Notes: generated by a model not told the origin, from the letters alone. A stretch of DNA of 64,000 bases from Dehalococcoidia bacterium (GCA_009692685.1 SHYS01000006.1:81033-145032), one strand, 5' to 3'. Shown: positions 8,931 through 18,748, counted from the first letter of the stretch. Numbers and translations are program-made.

Positions 8931-9863
8931 TCAGTCCAGCCGGCGCGCGACGCCAACGAGGTCGGCAAGCCTGGTGACTGCGTGGTTGTCGCACCAGGCG
9001 CGCATCTCAGCAAGCACTCGCCACGGAGCTTCCGGGTCACGGAACGTGGCCGTGCCCACCTGTACTGCGCTGGCCCCGGCCATGACGTACTCCATGGCAT
9101 CGCTTCCGGTCGTCACGCCGCCGGCCGCGATGATCGGGAGATCGGTCACGGCCGAACAGAGATAGACGTGGCGCATCGCGACGGGCTTGATGGCGGGTCC
9201 GGAGAGGCCGCCGAAGACGTTCCCGATCACCGGCCGGCGCTTCTCGATGTCGATGGCCATGGCCGGGATGGTGTTCATGATGGTGATGGCGTCCGCGCCG
9301 GCCTCGGTGACGGCGCGCGCGATTGGCCGCATGTCCGAGAGGTTCGGGGTCATCTTCACGGTGAAGGGCAGCGAGGTGGATCGCCGGACCAGCGCCACCA
9401 CCCTCGAGGCGGTGACGGGGTCTTGGCCGAACTCCATGCCGCCGACTTCGACGTTTGGGCAGGAGATGTTCACCTCGAGGCCAGCGACTCCCGGGACACC
9501 GTCGAGGCGTTCGGCGAGCTGGCCGAACTCCTCGACGGTGTCGCCCATGATGTTCACTAGGACGGGGACGCCCCAGCGCGCCCAGACGGGGGCGACCTCG
9601 CGGATGATGGCGCCGACGCCGATGTTCTGGAAGCCGATCGAGTTGATTATCCCGGCGGCTGTCTCGACGGTGCGCTGGGTGGGGTTCCCCTTGCGCGGCC
9701 GCAGCGTGGTGCCCTTCGAGACGAGCGCGCCCAGAGCGTCGAGGTCGAAGCGCTTCGCGAACTCGAGGCCATTGGAGAATGTGCCGGACGCCGTCAGGAC
9801 GGGGTTCGCGAGGCGCAACTCTTGCTTGCCGCCTCGGCCGATAGTCAGGGTCAGGTCGACCAT
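8931..9863 (-). CDS. pyrD: Dihydroorotate dehydrogenase, class 1B catalytic subunit
   Basis: A 310-residue FMN enzyme oxidising dihydroorotate to orotate, step 4 of pyrimidine synthesis. Class 1 features are SKGTT, the NSIGFQN segment, the catalytic-Cys motif NISCPNV (class 2 enzymes have Ser), VKMTPN and the FMN phosphate loop IAAGGVTTGSDAMEYVMAGASAVQVGT. A class 1B enzyme needs a PyrK partner, and pyrK is present 4 kb away at 13998-14774. It lies outside the main pyr operon, behind its own AT-rich upstream region with TTTGATTGA repeats. Confidence 0.95.
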   Translation of the reverse strand: MVDLTLTIGRGGKQELRLANPVLTASGTFSNGLEFAKRFDLDALGALVSKGTTLRPRKGNPTQRTVETAAGIINSIGFQNIGVGAIIREVAPVWARWGVPVLVNIMGDTVEEFGQLAERLDGVPGVAGLEVNISCPNVEVGGMEFGQDPVTASRVVALVRRSTSLPFTVKMTPNLSDMRPIARAVTEAGADAITIMNTIPAMAIDIEKRRPVIGNVFGGLSGPAIKPVAMRHVYLCSAVTDLPIIAAGGVTTGSDAMEYVMAGASAVQVGTATFRDPEAPWRVLAEMRAWCDNHAVTRLADLVGVARRLD

Positions 9864-9921
9864 GAGGGAATCATACGCCTGGATCTCACCTCGATGGTCG
9901 GCTGCCTCGATAGCGTCGTGT

Positions 9922-9979
9922 TTTGATTGAGTTTGATTGAAGGTCGTCCGCTAAATTCGAATTTGATTGATTTGATTGT
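9922..9979. repeat. Four TTTGATTG(A) direct repeats upstream of pyrD
   Basis: An AT-rich island holds TTTGATTGA at 9922-9930, 9932-9940 and 9962-9970, and TTTGATTGT at 9971-9979. The spacing is roughly helical (10, 30 and 9 bp). It lies 59-116 bp before the pyrD start and is the sort of array a regulator could bind. No known operator matches. Confidence 0.6.
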
Positions 9980-10016
9980 TCGGTGTGACGGAAATTTTTC
10001 GAATGTTGCCCGGATG

Positions 10017-10052
10017 CCAAGAACGGCGCCCTGCGAGGGGCGCCGTTCTTGG
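10017..10052. terminator. Hairpin 3' of the zinc-knuckle gene
   Basis: Near-perfect inverted repeat CCAAGAACGGCGCCC / GGGGCGCCGTTCTTGG with a short loop, 37 bp beyond the stop of the leftward gene at 10089. There is no T-run, so its efficiency as an intrinsic terminator is uncertain. Confidence 0.6.
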
Positions 10053-10088
10053 AGAGGGCCATATGGTCCTCGGACTGTGTCCAGTGGG

Positions 10089-10373
10089 TTACTGCTCGTC
10101 CGACAGCAACTGGTCTTCCTGGCGGAGTACGCGGACGGACCGGCTGAGGTCGTTACGAAGCGTGTTGGTCTGCTCCCACATCACGTTCTCGGTGGAGTTG
10201 GCGAAAACCTTGGCCTTGCCACAATTCTTGCACTTGCCGCGGCTCTCTCGGCCGTTGGGGGCCTCGATCACCCAGTGGTGTACGCAGCGCACGCTGGAGG
10301 CGCGGCGCGGCGCGGCAGTCACCTCGTCCGTCGAGGGCGTTCTGGTCATGGTGGCGGTCGTCGTTCCTAGCAT
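10089..10373 (-). CDS. Small zinc-knuckle protein with HHWVIE core (94 aa)
   Basis: A 94-residue soluble protein. A disordered, Thr-rich start is followed by C30-VHHWVIEAPNG, then C48-KNC51-G, a compact CHH...CxxC arrangement that could bind one zinc. A charged helical tail follows (NTLRNDLSRSVRVLRQEDQLL). Small proteins with a CxHHWxIE...CKxCG core are, as I recall, frequent and often multi-copy in Chloroflexota; their role is not established. An AGGA site precedes the ATG. A good sigma70-type promoter 137 bp upstream gives it a long leader, and a hairpin follows the stop. Confidence 0.75.
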   Translation of the reverse strand: MLGTTTATMTRTPSTDEVTAAPRRASSVRCVHHWVIEAPNGRESRGKCKNCGKAKVFANSTENVMWEQTNTLRNDLSRSVRVLRQEDQLLSDEQ

Positions 10374-10510
10374 CTCTCTGTCCTTCGCGGTAAGCAGTAC
10401 ACCTCGCAGTGTGTAGCCGGTGCCGCTGCTCGCTATCGGCTCGCGCTTCAGATGGACCGAGCTCGCGAGCTTCCGATGGCGAAGACCTACACGTCTCCCA
10501 CCGGAGCGCA

Positions 10511-10540
10511 ACTTTAACGCACTACATTCTACCGTGTCAA
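10511..10540 (-). promoter_or_regulatory. Sigma70-type promoter for the zinc-knuckle gene
   Basis: On the minus strand a consensus TTGACA (10540-10535) is followed after 18 bp by TAAAGT (10516-10511). It sits in a locally AT-rich stretch and points at the gene starting at 10373, leaving a leader of about 130 nt. Confidence 0.5.
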
Positions 10541-10864
10541 CCATTCCTCTATAAAAACGAAGAAAACAGCAGAAACGGCTCGAGTCTCCTCGATCTGGCG
10601 AATGCAGGCACCGGATGTGGTTCTCCAAGGTGCCGCTGGCTGCGGCTCCCTCCTCGCTGCCCACGCCCCTATACTCTGGGGAGTCTGTTAAGGAAACGTA
10701 CGATTTCGCCCAACGGTTCTTGAAACGTCCTCGAAGCTGCGCCCGGCGACCGAAACAGGGTGTCGAGGCCCCCTAGGTACAGTCCGTGGCGAATCGCTCC
10801 AGAGCCGTGCTGCGGCTTGCACTGCCGTCTCCGGCGACGGCCCATCGGAACTTGCGAGGGACCC

Positions 10865-11899
10865 GTGCCCGATTCAACCCAGGTACTCGACGCGTTGCGC
10901 CAGGTTCGCGACCCCGAATTGCACCGCGATATCGTCTCGCTGGAGATGATCAAAGACCTCCACGTGGACGGCGGCCGCGTTACGTTCACGGTGGTCCTCA
11001 CCACTCCCGCTTGCCCGCTCCGTGAGACCATCGAGCACGATGTGCGCGAAGCTCTGGAGGGCGTTCCCGGCATCGATAATCTCGATATCGAGTGGGATGC
11101 GAGCGTGCGTGCCTCGTTCCGCGAGGGCGGTCCGGCGCCGGTCCAGGGCGTGAAGAACCTCATCGCCGTTGCCTCGAACAAGGGCGGCGTCGGGAAATCG
11201 ACTGTTTCCGTGAACCTCGCGGTGGCGCTCGGAGCACTGGGGGCGCGAGTCGGCATCCTCGACGCCGACATCACCGGCCCCAACATCCCCACGATGCTCG
11301 GTATCCCGGCCGGCGCGCTCGCTTCCGGCAAGGAGGGACTGCACACCATCGACGCGCACGGCGTGCGCGCCGCCTCGATCGGGTTCGTGCTGCCGCCCGG
11401 TACGCCCGTGGTGTGGCGCGGTCCGATGATCGGCTCGGGTGTCAGGCAGCTGATGCGTGACATCGACTGGGGTGAGCTGGACTACCTGATCGTCGACCTG
11501 CCGCCGGGTACGTCGGACGCCTCGATGTCGCTGTGCCAGGATGCGCTAGTGGCGGGTGTCGTCGTCGTCTCGACTCCGCAGCGCGTGTCGCTTGAGGACG
11601 CCACGAAGGCGGTCTCGATGTTCGACCGCCTGGGTGTGCCGATCTTCGGCATGGTCGAGAACATGAGTTCCGAGGTCTTCGGGACCGGCACGGTCGCCGC
11701 GGCAGCCGAGGAGCTGGGTGTCGAGTTCCTGGGAGACATTCCCCTTGATGTCTCGATCCGCAAGGGTGGCGACGAGGGGATGCCGGTGGTGGTGAGCGCA
11801 CCGCAATCGACGCAGGCGCAGGGTTTCTTCAGACTGGCGGAACAGGTCGCGGCGCGGTGCTCGGTGCTGCAGTACGCGGGTGAGGCGAGAGTCGCATGA
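10865..11899 (+). CDS. Mrp/NBP35-family Fe-S cluster carrier ATPase lacking the CPxC motif
   Basis: A 344-residue protein. An N-terminal MIP18-like domain (VLDALRQVRDPELHRDIVSLEMI) precedes a P-loop ATPase with deviant Walker A SNKGGVGKSTVS, the DADITGPNIP switch and DYLIVDLPPGTSD. The family normally bridges an Fe-S cluster through a CPxC pair soon after the NMS motif. Here VENMSSEVFGTGT runs straight through with no Cys, so cluster carriage by the usual residues is not possible. The GTG at 10865 has GAGGG 4 nt upstream. The NYN-domain gene overlaps its stop by ATGA. Confidence 0.88.
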   Translation: MPDSTQVLDALRQVRDPELHRDIVSLEMIKDLHVDGGRVTFTVVLTTPACPLRETIEHDVREALEGVPGIDNLDIEWDASVRASFREGGPAPVQGVKNLIAVASNKGGVGKSTVSVNLAVALGALGARVGILDADITGPNIPTMLGIPAGALASGKEGLHTIDAHGVRAASIGFVLPPGTPVVWRGPMIGSGVRQLMRDIDWGELDYLIVDLPPGTSDASMSLCQDALVAGVVVVSTPQRVSLEDATKAVSMFDRLGVPIFGMVENMSSEVFGTGTVAAAAEELGVEFLGDIPLDVSIRKGGDEGMPVVVSAPQSTQAQGFFRLAEQVAARCSVLQYAGEARVA

Positions 11900-12813
11900 C
11901 GACGGATCGAGATGCGGACGGACGCGCGAGGCGGACCGCCGAACCGATTACCCCTCGAATAGTGGCGCGTCGGCCGGCCGCCGTGCAGCCCGGACTGGTG
12001 CGGCCTGTGGCGCCCCCGGCAAGTGCTGAGCCGCCCGCGAGCGAGGACGAGGCACGCCCCCGCACTCGACGCGGTACGCGTGGCGGACGTGGTCGCGGAA
12101 CAGGTGCTGCTGTTGCGGCCTCGGCGGCTACCACGAACTCGGCACCCGCGCCTGCGGAGGTTGAGGATGTCGCGCCGGTAGTGGCGCCCCGCGCACCCAC
12201 CGTGCGCCGTGCTGCCGCGCCCAAGGTAGAGGCGACCCCGGCCGAGGTGGGCTCCATCAACGAGACCCTGCGCGGCGTGCGCACCGCCCTGGAGGATCTG
12301 GACCGCCGCATGGGGCGCCTCGAGCGCCGCCAGCGTCTGGGTGTGTTCGTCGACGTGCCGAACGTGATCTACGGCGCCGAGCGCGGCGAGAAGATGATCA
12401 ACATGGGCCGGCTGCTCGACCTGCTCTCCGAGGGCCGAGATCTGGTGCGCGCGACGGCGTACTCGCCGGTCTCAGACGACCCAGGTGAGCCGATCGAGCG
12501 CCAGAAGTTCGTGGCACCGTTCGTGCCGCACGAGTACCGCATCGTCACGAAACCACTCAAGCGGTTCGCTGACGGCTCGATCAAGGGCAACTTCGATGTC
12601 GAGATGGCCGTCGACATGGTGACAATGGCGGAACGCCTCGACGTCATATGCATCGTCTCCGGCGACGCCGATTTCGCGCGCGTCGTCGAGGTGCTGCAGG
12701 GCCGCGGCGTGCGCGTCGAGGTCGTCGCTTTCGACAACAGCACCTCGGCGGAGATGCGGGCGATCGCCGACCACTACCTCGAACTCGGAAGTGTCATCGA
12801 AAAGCTGCGGTAG
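11896..12813 (+). CDS. NYN-domain (LabA/DUF88-like) putative RNase
   Basis: A 305-residue protein. Residues 1-120 are a low-complexity Ala/Arg/Pro-rich region including a Gly-Arg patch (RRGTRGGRGRGTG) likely to touch nucleic acid. A short coiled coil follows (RTALEDLDRRMGRLERRQ), then a PIN-like NYN domain with GVFVDVPNV, KGNFDVEMAVDM and CIVSGDADFARVVEVL, where the acidic metal ligands are in place. The family includes predicted single-strand RNases. Its ATG overlaps the Mrp stop (ATGA), so it is coupled to the Mrp gene. RNase activity is inferred from the fold. Confidence 0.85.
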   Translation: MTTDRDADGRARRTAEPITPRIVARRPAAVQPGLVRPVAPPASAEPPASEDEARPRTRRGTRGGRGRGTGAAVAASAATTNSAPAPAEVEDVAPVVAPRAPTVRRAAAPKVEATPAEVGSINETLRGVRTALEDLDRRMGRLERRQRLGVFVDVPNVIYGAERGEKMINMGRLLDLLSEGRDLVRATAYSPVSDDPGEPIERQKFVAPFVPHEYRIVTKPLKRFADGSIKGNFDVEMAVDMVTMAERLDVICIVSGDADFARVVEVLQGRGVRVEVVAFDNSTSAEMRAIADHYLELGSVIEKLR

Positions 12814-12873
12814 GGATGACGCTCGGTTACCATCCGTGAACCGGCATAGCGTGATTGACGAACGGACGGCGCG

Positions 12874-13524
12874 GTGCCCCGCGTGCTCCTTGGCGGATTG
12901 ACCGCCGATGCACACCTGATCGCTACCGACCTCAACCCCGCGATGTTCGCTGTTGGGCAGCCGCTTGTCGGCGACGACCCGCGGCTTGAGTGGCGCGAGT
13001 CCGATGCGCAGGCACTGCCCTTCGAGGATGGCTCGTTTGACGCGCTTGTGTGCTAGTTCGGGGTGATGTTCTACCCGGACAAACCGCTCGCGATGCGCGA
13101 AGCAAAGCGCGTGTTGAAGCCGGGCGGTCGGATGATCTTCAACGTCTGGGACAGTCTCGAGGCCAACCCATGGGCGCGAGTTACAAACGAGGCGCTGGTC
13201 GAACTCTTTCCGGCGGACCCGCCGCCGTTTCTGCACACACCGTTCGGTTACTTTGACCACACGGCCATACGCGCACTGCTGGCGGAGGCGGGCTTCAGCG
13301 ACATCCGGGTGGACCACGTGGACAAGCAGGCCGTTTGTGAGAGCGCGGAACTCTTCGCGCGTGGCATGATTCTCGGCACGACGACCAGTGCGCAGATCCA
13401 GGCTCGAGGTACGTTCGAGCCCCTGGCCGTCGCCGCGCGCGTCGCCGAGCGGTTGACCGAGCTGGGCGGCGATGCGCCGCATCGAAGTCCGTTCCGCGCC
13501 GTCGTCGTCTCGGCGCGCACCTAG
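12874..13524 (+). pseudogene. Class I SAM methyltransferase remnant, 5' truncated with in-frame TAG
   Basis: The frame enters the methyltransferase fold at the second strand (ATDLNPAMF) and continues ALPFEDGSFDALVC, a TAG at 13054-13056, then FGVMFYPDKPLAMREAKRVLKPGG to a normal C-terminus. The family typically has VCQFGVMF here, so the TAG most simply replaces a CAG Gln codon. The N-terminal 60 or so residues, including the GxGxG SAM loop, are missing upstream, where only 60 bp separate it from the previous gene. Both lesions together make this a true pseudogene rather than a recoding case. Confidence 0.8.
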
Positions 13525-13534
13525 TCCCCGCCGG

Positions 13535-13777
13535 TTAGTCGTCGGCCTCGGTGCGGCGACCCGGCCTGAGCGCCTCGCGGCGCGTCGAGCTACCGCCGAG
13601 GAGGGGTTCGTTGGTGGCGATCGCGGCGATGTAGGCCCCGATCATCGTGCCGCCGCCAGTGCCGAGGAGGCTCGCGACCACCGGCATGTCAGTATCGAAG
13701 ACGAAGACCGAGAGCACGAAGCCGGTGACGGTGCCGCCGAGCGTGACGAGCACGGTGGGCAGCATGCCTCGTTCCAT
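13535..13777 (-). CDS. Small two-helix membrane protein (80 aa)
   Basis: An 80-residue protein with two transmembrane helices (MLPTVLVTLGGTVTGFVLSV and a Gly-rich TGGGTMIGAYIAAIA) and a basic C-terminal tail. A strong GGAGGAG ribosome site precedes the ATG at 13777. The gene is leftward, downstream of pyrK by about 220 bp. Family unknown; the Gly-rich second helix resembles small integral membrane proteins of no known function. Confidence 0.65.
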   Translation of the reverse strand: MERGMLPTVLVTLGGTVTGFVLSVFVFDTDMPVVASLLGTGGGTMIGAYIAAIATNEPLLGGSSTRREALRPGRRTEADD

Positions 13778-13997
13778 GGCGCTCCTCCTACTCGATGTCG
13801 TGTCAGGGGCCTGACCGACGCGAAAGAGTTTGGAGTGAGGGCAGCGTCTCCGAGGGCTGCCACCACTTCGTGGTGACTTCCCACCCACCCTCACCTGTCC
13901 TGTGGGGGCTTCGTCACCACACCCCAGTTGAATTCGCCAAGGCGAGTTTAGTGAGTCCGATCGCACGTTTCCCGTGCTCATTTTCCAGCGTAGCGCG

Positions 13998-14774
13998 TCA
14001 GGCGTAGAGGTCGCGCAGGTCGAACATCGGGCCATCGTGGCAGACGAGCTTCACGCCGCCCCGACGCGGGAAGATGGCGCAGGAGTAGCAAATCCCCATG
14101 CCACAGGCCATGGTCGCCTCGAGGAGGGCCTGCACGGGCTTGGCGGTCTGCGATGTGCGCACGATGCCGTGCAGCGCCTCGAACATGGGGTTGGGGCCGC
14201 AGGCGAAGGCCTGGTCGCACCAGGACAGCAGCGGTTCGAAGGGGGCGGTGACGCGGCCGCGCTCGCCGGCTGTGCCGTCCTCGGTGGTGACGATGACCTC
14301 GACGTCCGGCGGGAGGAGGTGGGCGGGGTAGACTCCGGCCTCGGTACGCGCGCCGAGCAGGATGGTGACCTCGCGGCCTTCCTCGACGAGGCGGTCGGCG
14401 AGCCAGACGAGGGGTGCGACGCCGATGCCGCCGCCGACTAGGAGCATGCGCTGCACCTGTGGGCGCGGCTCGTAGCCGCGGCCCAGCGGTCCGACGAGGC
14501 GGACGGTATCGCCCGGCTCGCGGCGCGCCAGCCAGTCGGTGCCGCGCCCGACGACATCGAACAGGAGCGCGAATTCGGTGCCACTCTTGCCCTCGCGCGT
14601 GCGGTGGAAGGACAGCGCACGCCCGAGGAGCGGGTCGTAGCTGTCGCCGATGTAGGTCATGGCGAACTGGCCGGGCTGCGCGCCTCGGAAGGAGTCCGGG
14701 AGCGGGAACCAGAGGACGTGCGTCTCCCCGTAGAGGCGCGCGCTTTCGACGACCTCGAGGGCTTCGCTACGCAT
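13998..14774 (-). CDS. pyrK: Dihydroorotate dehydrogenase electron-transfer subunit
   Basis: A 258-residue FAD/[2Fe-2S] protein of the ferredoxin-reductase family, partner of the class 1B PyrD. An FAD-binding barrel (GQFAMTY, LLGRALSFHR) precedes an NAD domain with LLVGGGIGVAPLVWLADRL. The C-terminal cluster motif is CGMGICYSCAIF...CHDGP, giving the four Cys ligands. It is the last gene of the pyr operon, 6 bp after the HAD gene. Its electrons pass from dihydroorotate through PyrD to NAD. Confidence 0.93.
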   Translation of the reverse strand: MRSEALEVVESARLYGETHVLWFPLPDSFRGAQPGQFAMTYIGDSYDPLLGRALSFHRTREGKSGTEFALLFDVVGRGTDWLARREPGDTVRLVGPLGRGYEPRPQVQRMLLVGGGIGVAPLVWLADRLVEEGREVTILLGARTEAGVYPAHLLPPDVEVIVTTEDGTAGERGRVTAPFEPLLSWCDQAFACGPNPMFEALHGIVRTSQTAKPVQALLEATMACGMGICYSCAIFPRRGGVKLVCHDGPMFDLRDLYA

Positions 14775-14780
14775 TTCTAT

Positions 14781-15452
14781 CTACCTCGAGACCTGCGCGG
14801 GGCGCGGGAGATCGAGGATGGTGGCGACCTCGGCGAGGGTGGCGCAGACGTGGGTGACGCCGGCGGCACGCAGCGCCTCGGGTGCCATGCCGTTCGCCAG
14901 TCCGATCACGCGCGCGAGTCCAGCGACGCTGCCGCAGGCCATGTCGACATCGAGGTCGCCGACGTACGCCGTCGAGGCCGCGTGGGCGTTGAGGCGGCGC
15001 AGCGCCTCGATGGCGTGTTCGGCCTCGGGCTTGGGGTGCGCAGTGGAGTCGGCGCCGACGATGGCGGCGAAACGCTCGCTCCAGCCGAGGTAGCCGAGCG
15101 CCGTGCGTGCCCCCGATTCGTCCTTGTTGGTGACGAGCGCAAGCGGCACGTCGGCAGCGCCTAGGGCCTCGAGGAGGGCGACGGCGCCGGGCATCGGCTG
15201 CGTTCGGGGTGCGTACTCTCCCAGGTAGAGGTCCGTGTACTCGCGGAAGATGCTATGGGCGACCTCGAGAGGTACGCCGCCGACGCGCTGGATCATCACG
15301 GTCATCGGTGGGCCGACGATGCGATCGACGGACGTGGGGTCGAACTGGACGCCGTGGCGGGCCAGTGTCTCGGCGAGGGCGACGCCGATCAGCGCCTTGG
15401 AGTCGACGAGCGTGCCGTCAAGGTCGAACAGCACTGCCTCGATGGTGCTCAT
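14781..15452 (-). CDS. HAD-superfamily phosphatase
   Basis: A 223-residue haloacid-dehalogenase hydrolase with nucleophile motif DLDGTLVDS, a helical cap, motif [11 protein letters not shown], the motif III Lys in [13 protein letters not shown] and motif [14 protein letters not shown]. The layout matches phosphoglycolate-phosphatase-like and pyrimidine-nucleotidase-like enzymes. The ATG overlaps the carB stop by ATGA and pyrK follows by 6 bp, so it is a full member of the pyrimidine operon. A role in dephosphorylating a nucleotide or a damaged metabolite is possible but not shown by the sequence. Confidence 0.88.
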   Translation of the reverse strand: MSTIEAVLFDLDGTLVDSKALIGVALAETLARHGVQFDPTSVDRIVGPPMTVMIQRVGGVPLEVAHSIFREYTDLYLGEYAPRTQPMPGAVALLEALGAADVPLALVTNKDESGARTALGYLGWSERFAAIVGADSTAHPKPEAEHAIEALRRLNAHAASTAYVGDLDVDMACGSVAGLARVIGLANGMAPEALRAAGVTHVCATLAEVATILDLPRPAQVSR

Positions 15453-18400
15453 GCGGGCGTGGGCTCTGGGACACCAGTCCGGAGCGGAGTCGAAGGGCCG
15501 TCGCGGTACTCGCGGAGCGGGCGGACGTTGTACTCGCCGGGCGCCGAGAGCGCGTCGATGGCGGCGCGCGCGGTATCGAGGGAGGTGAAGCAGGGGATCC
15601 GCATGTCGACGGCGGCGCGGCGGATGTGGAAGCCGTCGCGCATGTACGAGGGGCGGCCGCCCTCGAGGGTGTTGATGACGGCCTTCACGGTGCCGTCGCG
15701 CACCACGTCCACGACGTTGGGGTGGCCCTCGGAGAGCTTCTTGGTCACCTCGACCACCGGGATGCCAAGGCCGCGCACGAGCTCGGCGGTGCCCTCGGTC
15801 GCGTATAGCGGGCAACCGGCGGCGTGCAGGCCACGGATGAGGCCGATCGCCTCGGCCTTTGACTGGCGCGAGATCGAGAGCAGGAACGGTGTGCCCGGTC
15901 GCACCTCGAGGTCGGAGGCGATCAGCGCCTTGCGGACGGCAGCCGCAAACGTCAGATCGACGCCCATCACCTCGCCGGTGGATTTCATCTCCGGGCCCAG
16001 GTAGGTGTCGACATCGACAAGCTTGGCCATTGAGAAGACGGGCGCCTTGACGGCAACGAGTTCGCGCTCCGGCCAGAGACCACCCGGGTAGCCCTGTTCC
16101 GCGAGGGTGGTGCCGAGCATGACGTTGACGGCGAGCCGGACCATCGGGACGCCCGTGACCTTCGATAGGAACGGGACTGTCCTCGACGAGCGCGGATTCA
16201 CCTCGATGACGAAGACGCCGGGGCCGTCGGGCTGGGCTGAAGGCGCCACGACGTACTGGATGTTGACGAGCCCTCGAACGCCCATGGCGAGCGAGATGCG
16301 CGTGGTGTAGTCGATGATCGCCTCGCGCTGGGCGGGCGTGAGGTTCTGCGGCGGGTAGACGGCCATCGAGTCGCCGGAGTGCACACCAGCGCGCTCGATG
16401 TGCTCCATGATGCCGGGGATGAGCACGCGCTCGCCGTCGCAGATCGCGTCGACATCCACCTCGAGTCCTTCGAGGTATTTGTCGATGAGGATGGGGCCGC
16501 TGCGTTCCTGCTGCGCGAGTCCGAAGTAGCGCACCAGCTCATCGGCGTCCTGGACCACCTCCATGGCGCGACCACCGAGGACATAAGAAGGTCGCACAAG
16601 CACGGGGTAACCGACCGCGTCGGCGGTGGGGAGCGCCTGCTCCAGCGTCTCGACCGCGGAGCCCGGGGGCTGTGGGATATCGAGGGAGGTGATCAACCCC
16701 TCGAAGCGGCGCCTGTCCTCGGCCAGGTCGATGGCGTCCGCTGACGATCCGGCGATCGGGAGCCCCGAGGCTTGAAGCGCCCTCGAGAGGTTGACGGCGG
16801 TCTGGCCACCGAACTGCACGACAGAGCGTGGTGCCTCGCCGCCGCCTGCCTCGTTGGCGAGCAGATCGCGCACCGCCTCCTCATCGAGGGGCTCGAAGTA
16901 GAGCCGGTCCGAGGTGTCGAAGTCGGTGGAGACGGTCTCGGGGTTCGAGTTGACGAGGATGGCGACGACGCCTGCAGCCCGGAGGGCGCGTGCCGCCTGC
17001 ACCGAGCAGTAGTCAAACTCGATGCCCTGGCCGATGCGGATCGGTCCGGAGCCAAGGACGAGCACGCGCTCCTGCCCGTCGAATACCGCCTCGTTCTCCG
17101 TCTCGTAGGTCGAGTAGAAGTATGGTGTAGCTGCTTGGAACTCCGCGGCGCAGGTGTCGACCATCTTGTAAACGGGCTCTATACCCCACTCCTCGCGAAG
17201 CGAACGCACGCGCGCAGGCAGGCTGTCGGCCAGCTCGGCGATGATCGGGTCGCTGACGCCCATGCGCTTCGCCTCGCGGAGCAACGTGGGTGTCAGCTCC
17301 TCGGAGAGCAGCCGCCGTTCCATCGCGACGATGCGACCGATGCGTTCGAGGAACCAAGGGTCGATCCCGGTCTTGCGGGCGAGATCCTCGGGCGTGACGT
17401 TGCGCCTCAACTCTGCGAAGAGCACCCAGAGGCGCTCGTCGGTGGCGTGGAGGGGGCGCGCCTCTGCCTCGAACCAGGCGGGGTCCTCCCAGAGGGACGA
17501 GCGGCCGGAGATCTCGAGGGAGCGGATGGCCTTGAGGAGTGCGGCCTCGAAGGTACGGTCGATTGCCATGACCTCGCCGGTGGCTTTCATCTGCGTGCCC
17601 AGCCGACGGTCGCCGAAGGCGAACTTGTCGAACGGCCAGCGCGGGATCTTCACCACGCAGTAGTCGAGGGCCGGTTCGAAGGCGGCTGAGGTGCCGCCCG
17701 TCACCATGTTTACGAGCTCGTCGAGGCGGCGGCCCACGGCGATTTTGGCGGCGATGCGCGCGATCGGGTAGCCCGTCGCCTTCGAGGCGAGCGCCGACGA
17801 CCGCGAGACGCGGGGGTTCACCTCGATGACGTAGTAGGGGAGGGCGGTCGAGCTGCCGGAGTCCGCCCAGGGCACGATGTCGGGTCGAGGCGCGAGCGCG
17901 AACTGGACGTTGCAGCCGCCCTCGATGCCGAGTTCGGTGATGATCTTGAGTGCGCTGGTGCGCAGCATCTGGTGGTCTTTGTCGGAGAGCGTCTGCGAGG
18001 GCGCCACGACGATCGAGTCGCCCGTGTGCACACCCATCGGGTCGAGGTTCTCCATGTTGCAGATTGTGATCACGGTGCCGTTGGCGTCGCGCATCACCTC
18101 GTACTCCAGCTCCTTCCAGCCGAGGAGGGAGCGCTCGACGAGCACCTGTGAGATGGGCGAGGCGGCTAGGCCGCCCGTGACGATGCGCTCGTACTCCTCC
18201 TCGGTGAAGGCGATGCCGCTTCCGGTGCCACCGAGGGTGTAGGCGGGTCGCACAACGAGCGGCAGGCCGATGCGGTCGCGCGCTTCGAGGGCGGCCGGCC
18301 AGGTCTCGACTACCGCGCTTTCGGGGACGGGCTCGCCGATCTCGACGAGCATGTTGCGGAACGCCTCGCGGTCTTCGGCGAGATGGATGGTGCGCAGCGT

Positions 18401-18748
18401 CGAGCCGATGAGGCGGACGTTGTACCTGTCGAGCACGCCTGCCTCGTGAAGCGCGACCGCGAGGTTGAGGCCGGTCTGGCCGCCGAGGGTGGGGAGCAGG
18501 GCGTCGGGGCGTTCGCGTTCGATGATGCGTTCGATCGCCTCGACGGTGAGGGGCTCGATGTAGACGACGTCGGCGACGTCCTCGTCGGTCATGATCGTGG
18601 CGGGGTTGGAGTTGACCAGGACGGAGGTGATGCCCTCCTCGCGCATGGCCTTGCAGGCCTGTGTGCCGGCGTAATCGAACTCCGCCGCCTGGCCGATCAC
18701 GATCGGGCCGCTGCCGATGATGAGGACTTTCGAGGGCTTCTCAGTCAT
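15449..18748 (-). CDS. carB: Carbamoyl-phosphate synthase large subunit
   Basis: A 1099-residue enzyme making carbamoyl phosphate from bicarbonate, ATP and ammonia supplied by CarA. Two tandem ATP-grasp synthetase halves each start with a conserved dinucleotide-like loop ([22 protein letters not shown], then [22 protein letters not shown] about 560 residues later). Both carry the NSNP motif and an ATP-grasp core. The C-terminal allosteric MGS-like domain ([22 protein letters not shown]) is present, so UMP/ornithine control is possible. The start is the ATG at 18748; 49 open codons before it are not CarB-like. A 426-bp gap with REP-like repeats separates it from the gene upstream in the operon. 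Confidence 0.97.
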   Translation of the reverse strand: MTEKPSKVLIIGSGPIVIGQAAEFDYAGTQACKAMREEGITSVLVNSNPATIMTDEDVADVVYIEPLTVEAIERIIERERPDALLPTLGGQTGLNLAVALHEAGVLDRYNVRLIGSTLRTIHLAEDREAFRNMLVEIGEPVPESAVVETWPAALEARDRIGLPLVVRPAYTLGGTGSGIAFTEEEYERIVTGGLAASPISQVLVERSLLGWKELEYEVMRDANGTVITICNMENLDPMGVHTGDSIVVAPSQTLSDKDHQMLRTSALKIITELGIEGGCNVQFALAPRPDIVPWADSGSSTALPYYVIEVNPRVSRSSALASKATGYPIARIAAKIAVGRRLDELVNMVTGGTSAAFEPALDYCVVKIPRWPFDKFAFGDRRLGTQMKATGEVMAIDRTFEAALLKAIRSLEISGRSSLWEDPAWFEAEARPLHATDERLWVLFAELRRNVTPEDLARKTGIDPWFLERIGRIVAMERRLLSEELTPTLLREAKRMGVSDPIIAELADSLPARVRSLREEWGIEPVYKMVDTCAAEFQAATPYFYSTYETENEAVFDGQERVLVLGSGPIRIGQGIEFDYCSVQAARALRAAGVVAILVNSNPETVSTDFDTSDRLYFEPLDEEAVRDLLANEAGGGEAPRSVVQFGGQTAVNLSRALQASGLPIAGSSADAIDLAEDRRRFEGLITSLDIPQPPGSAVETLEQALPTADAVGYPVLVRPSYVLGGRAMEVVQDADELVRYFGLAQQERSGPILIDKYLEGLEVDVDAICDGERVLIPGIMEHIERAGVHSGDSMAVYPPQNLTPAQREAIIDYTTRISLAMGVRGLVNIQYVVAPSAQPDGPGVFVIEVNPRSSRTVPFLSKVTGVPMVRLAVNVMLGTTLAEQGYPGGLWPERELVAVKAPVFSMAKLVDVDTYLGPEMKSTGEVMGVDLTFAAAVRKALIASDLEVRPGTPFLLSISRQSKAEAIGLIRGLHAAGCPLYATEGTAELVRGLGIPVVEVTKKLSEGHPNVVDVVRDGTVKAVINTLEGGRPSYMRDGFHIRRAAVDMRIPCFTSLDTARAAIDALSAPGEYNVRPLREYRDGPSTPLRTGVPEPTPA

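Noticed and set aside
9922..9979. CRISPR-like array
   Set aside because: The repeats are 9 bp with no uniform spacers and no cas genes nearby.
13054..13056. TAG decoded as glutamine in this organism (also 44338)
   Set aside because: Many intact genes here end in TAG (for example rel, the NYN gene, the HAD gene), and the methyltransferase is also truncated, so nonsense mutation is simpler.
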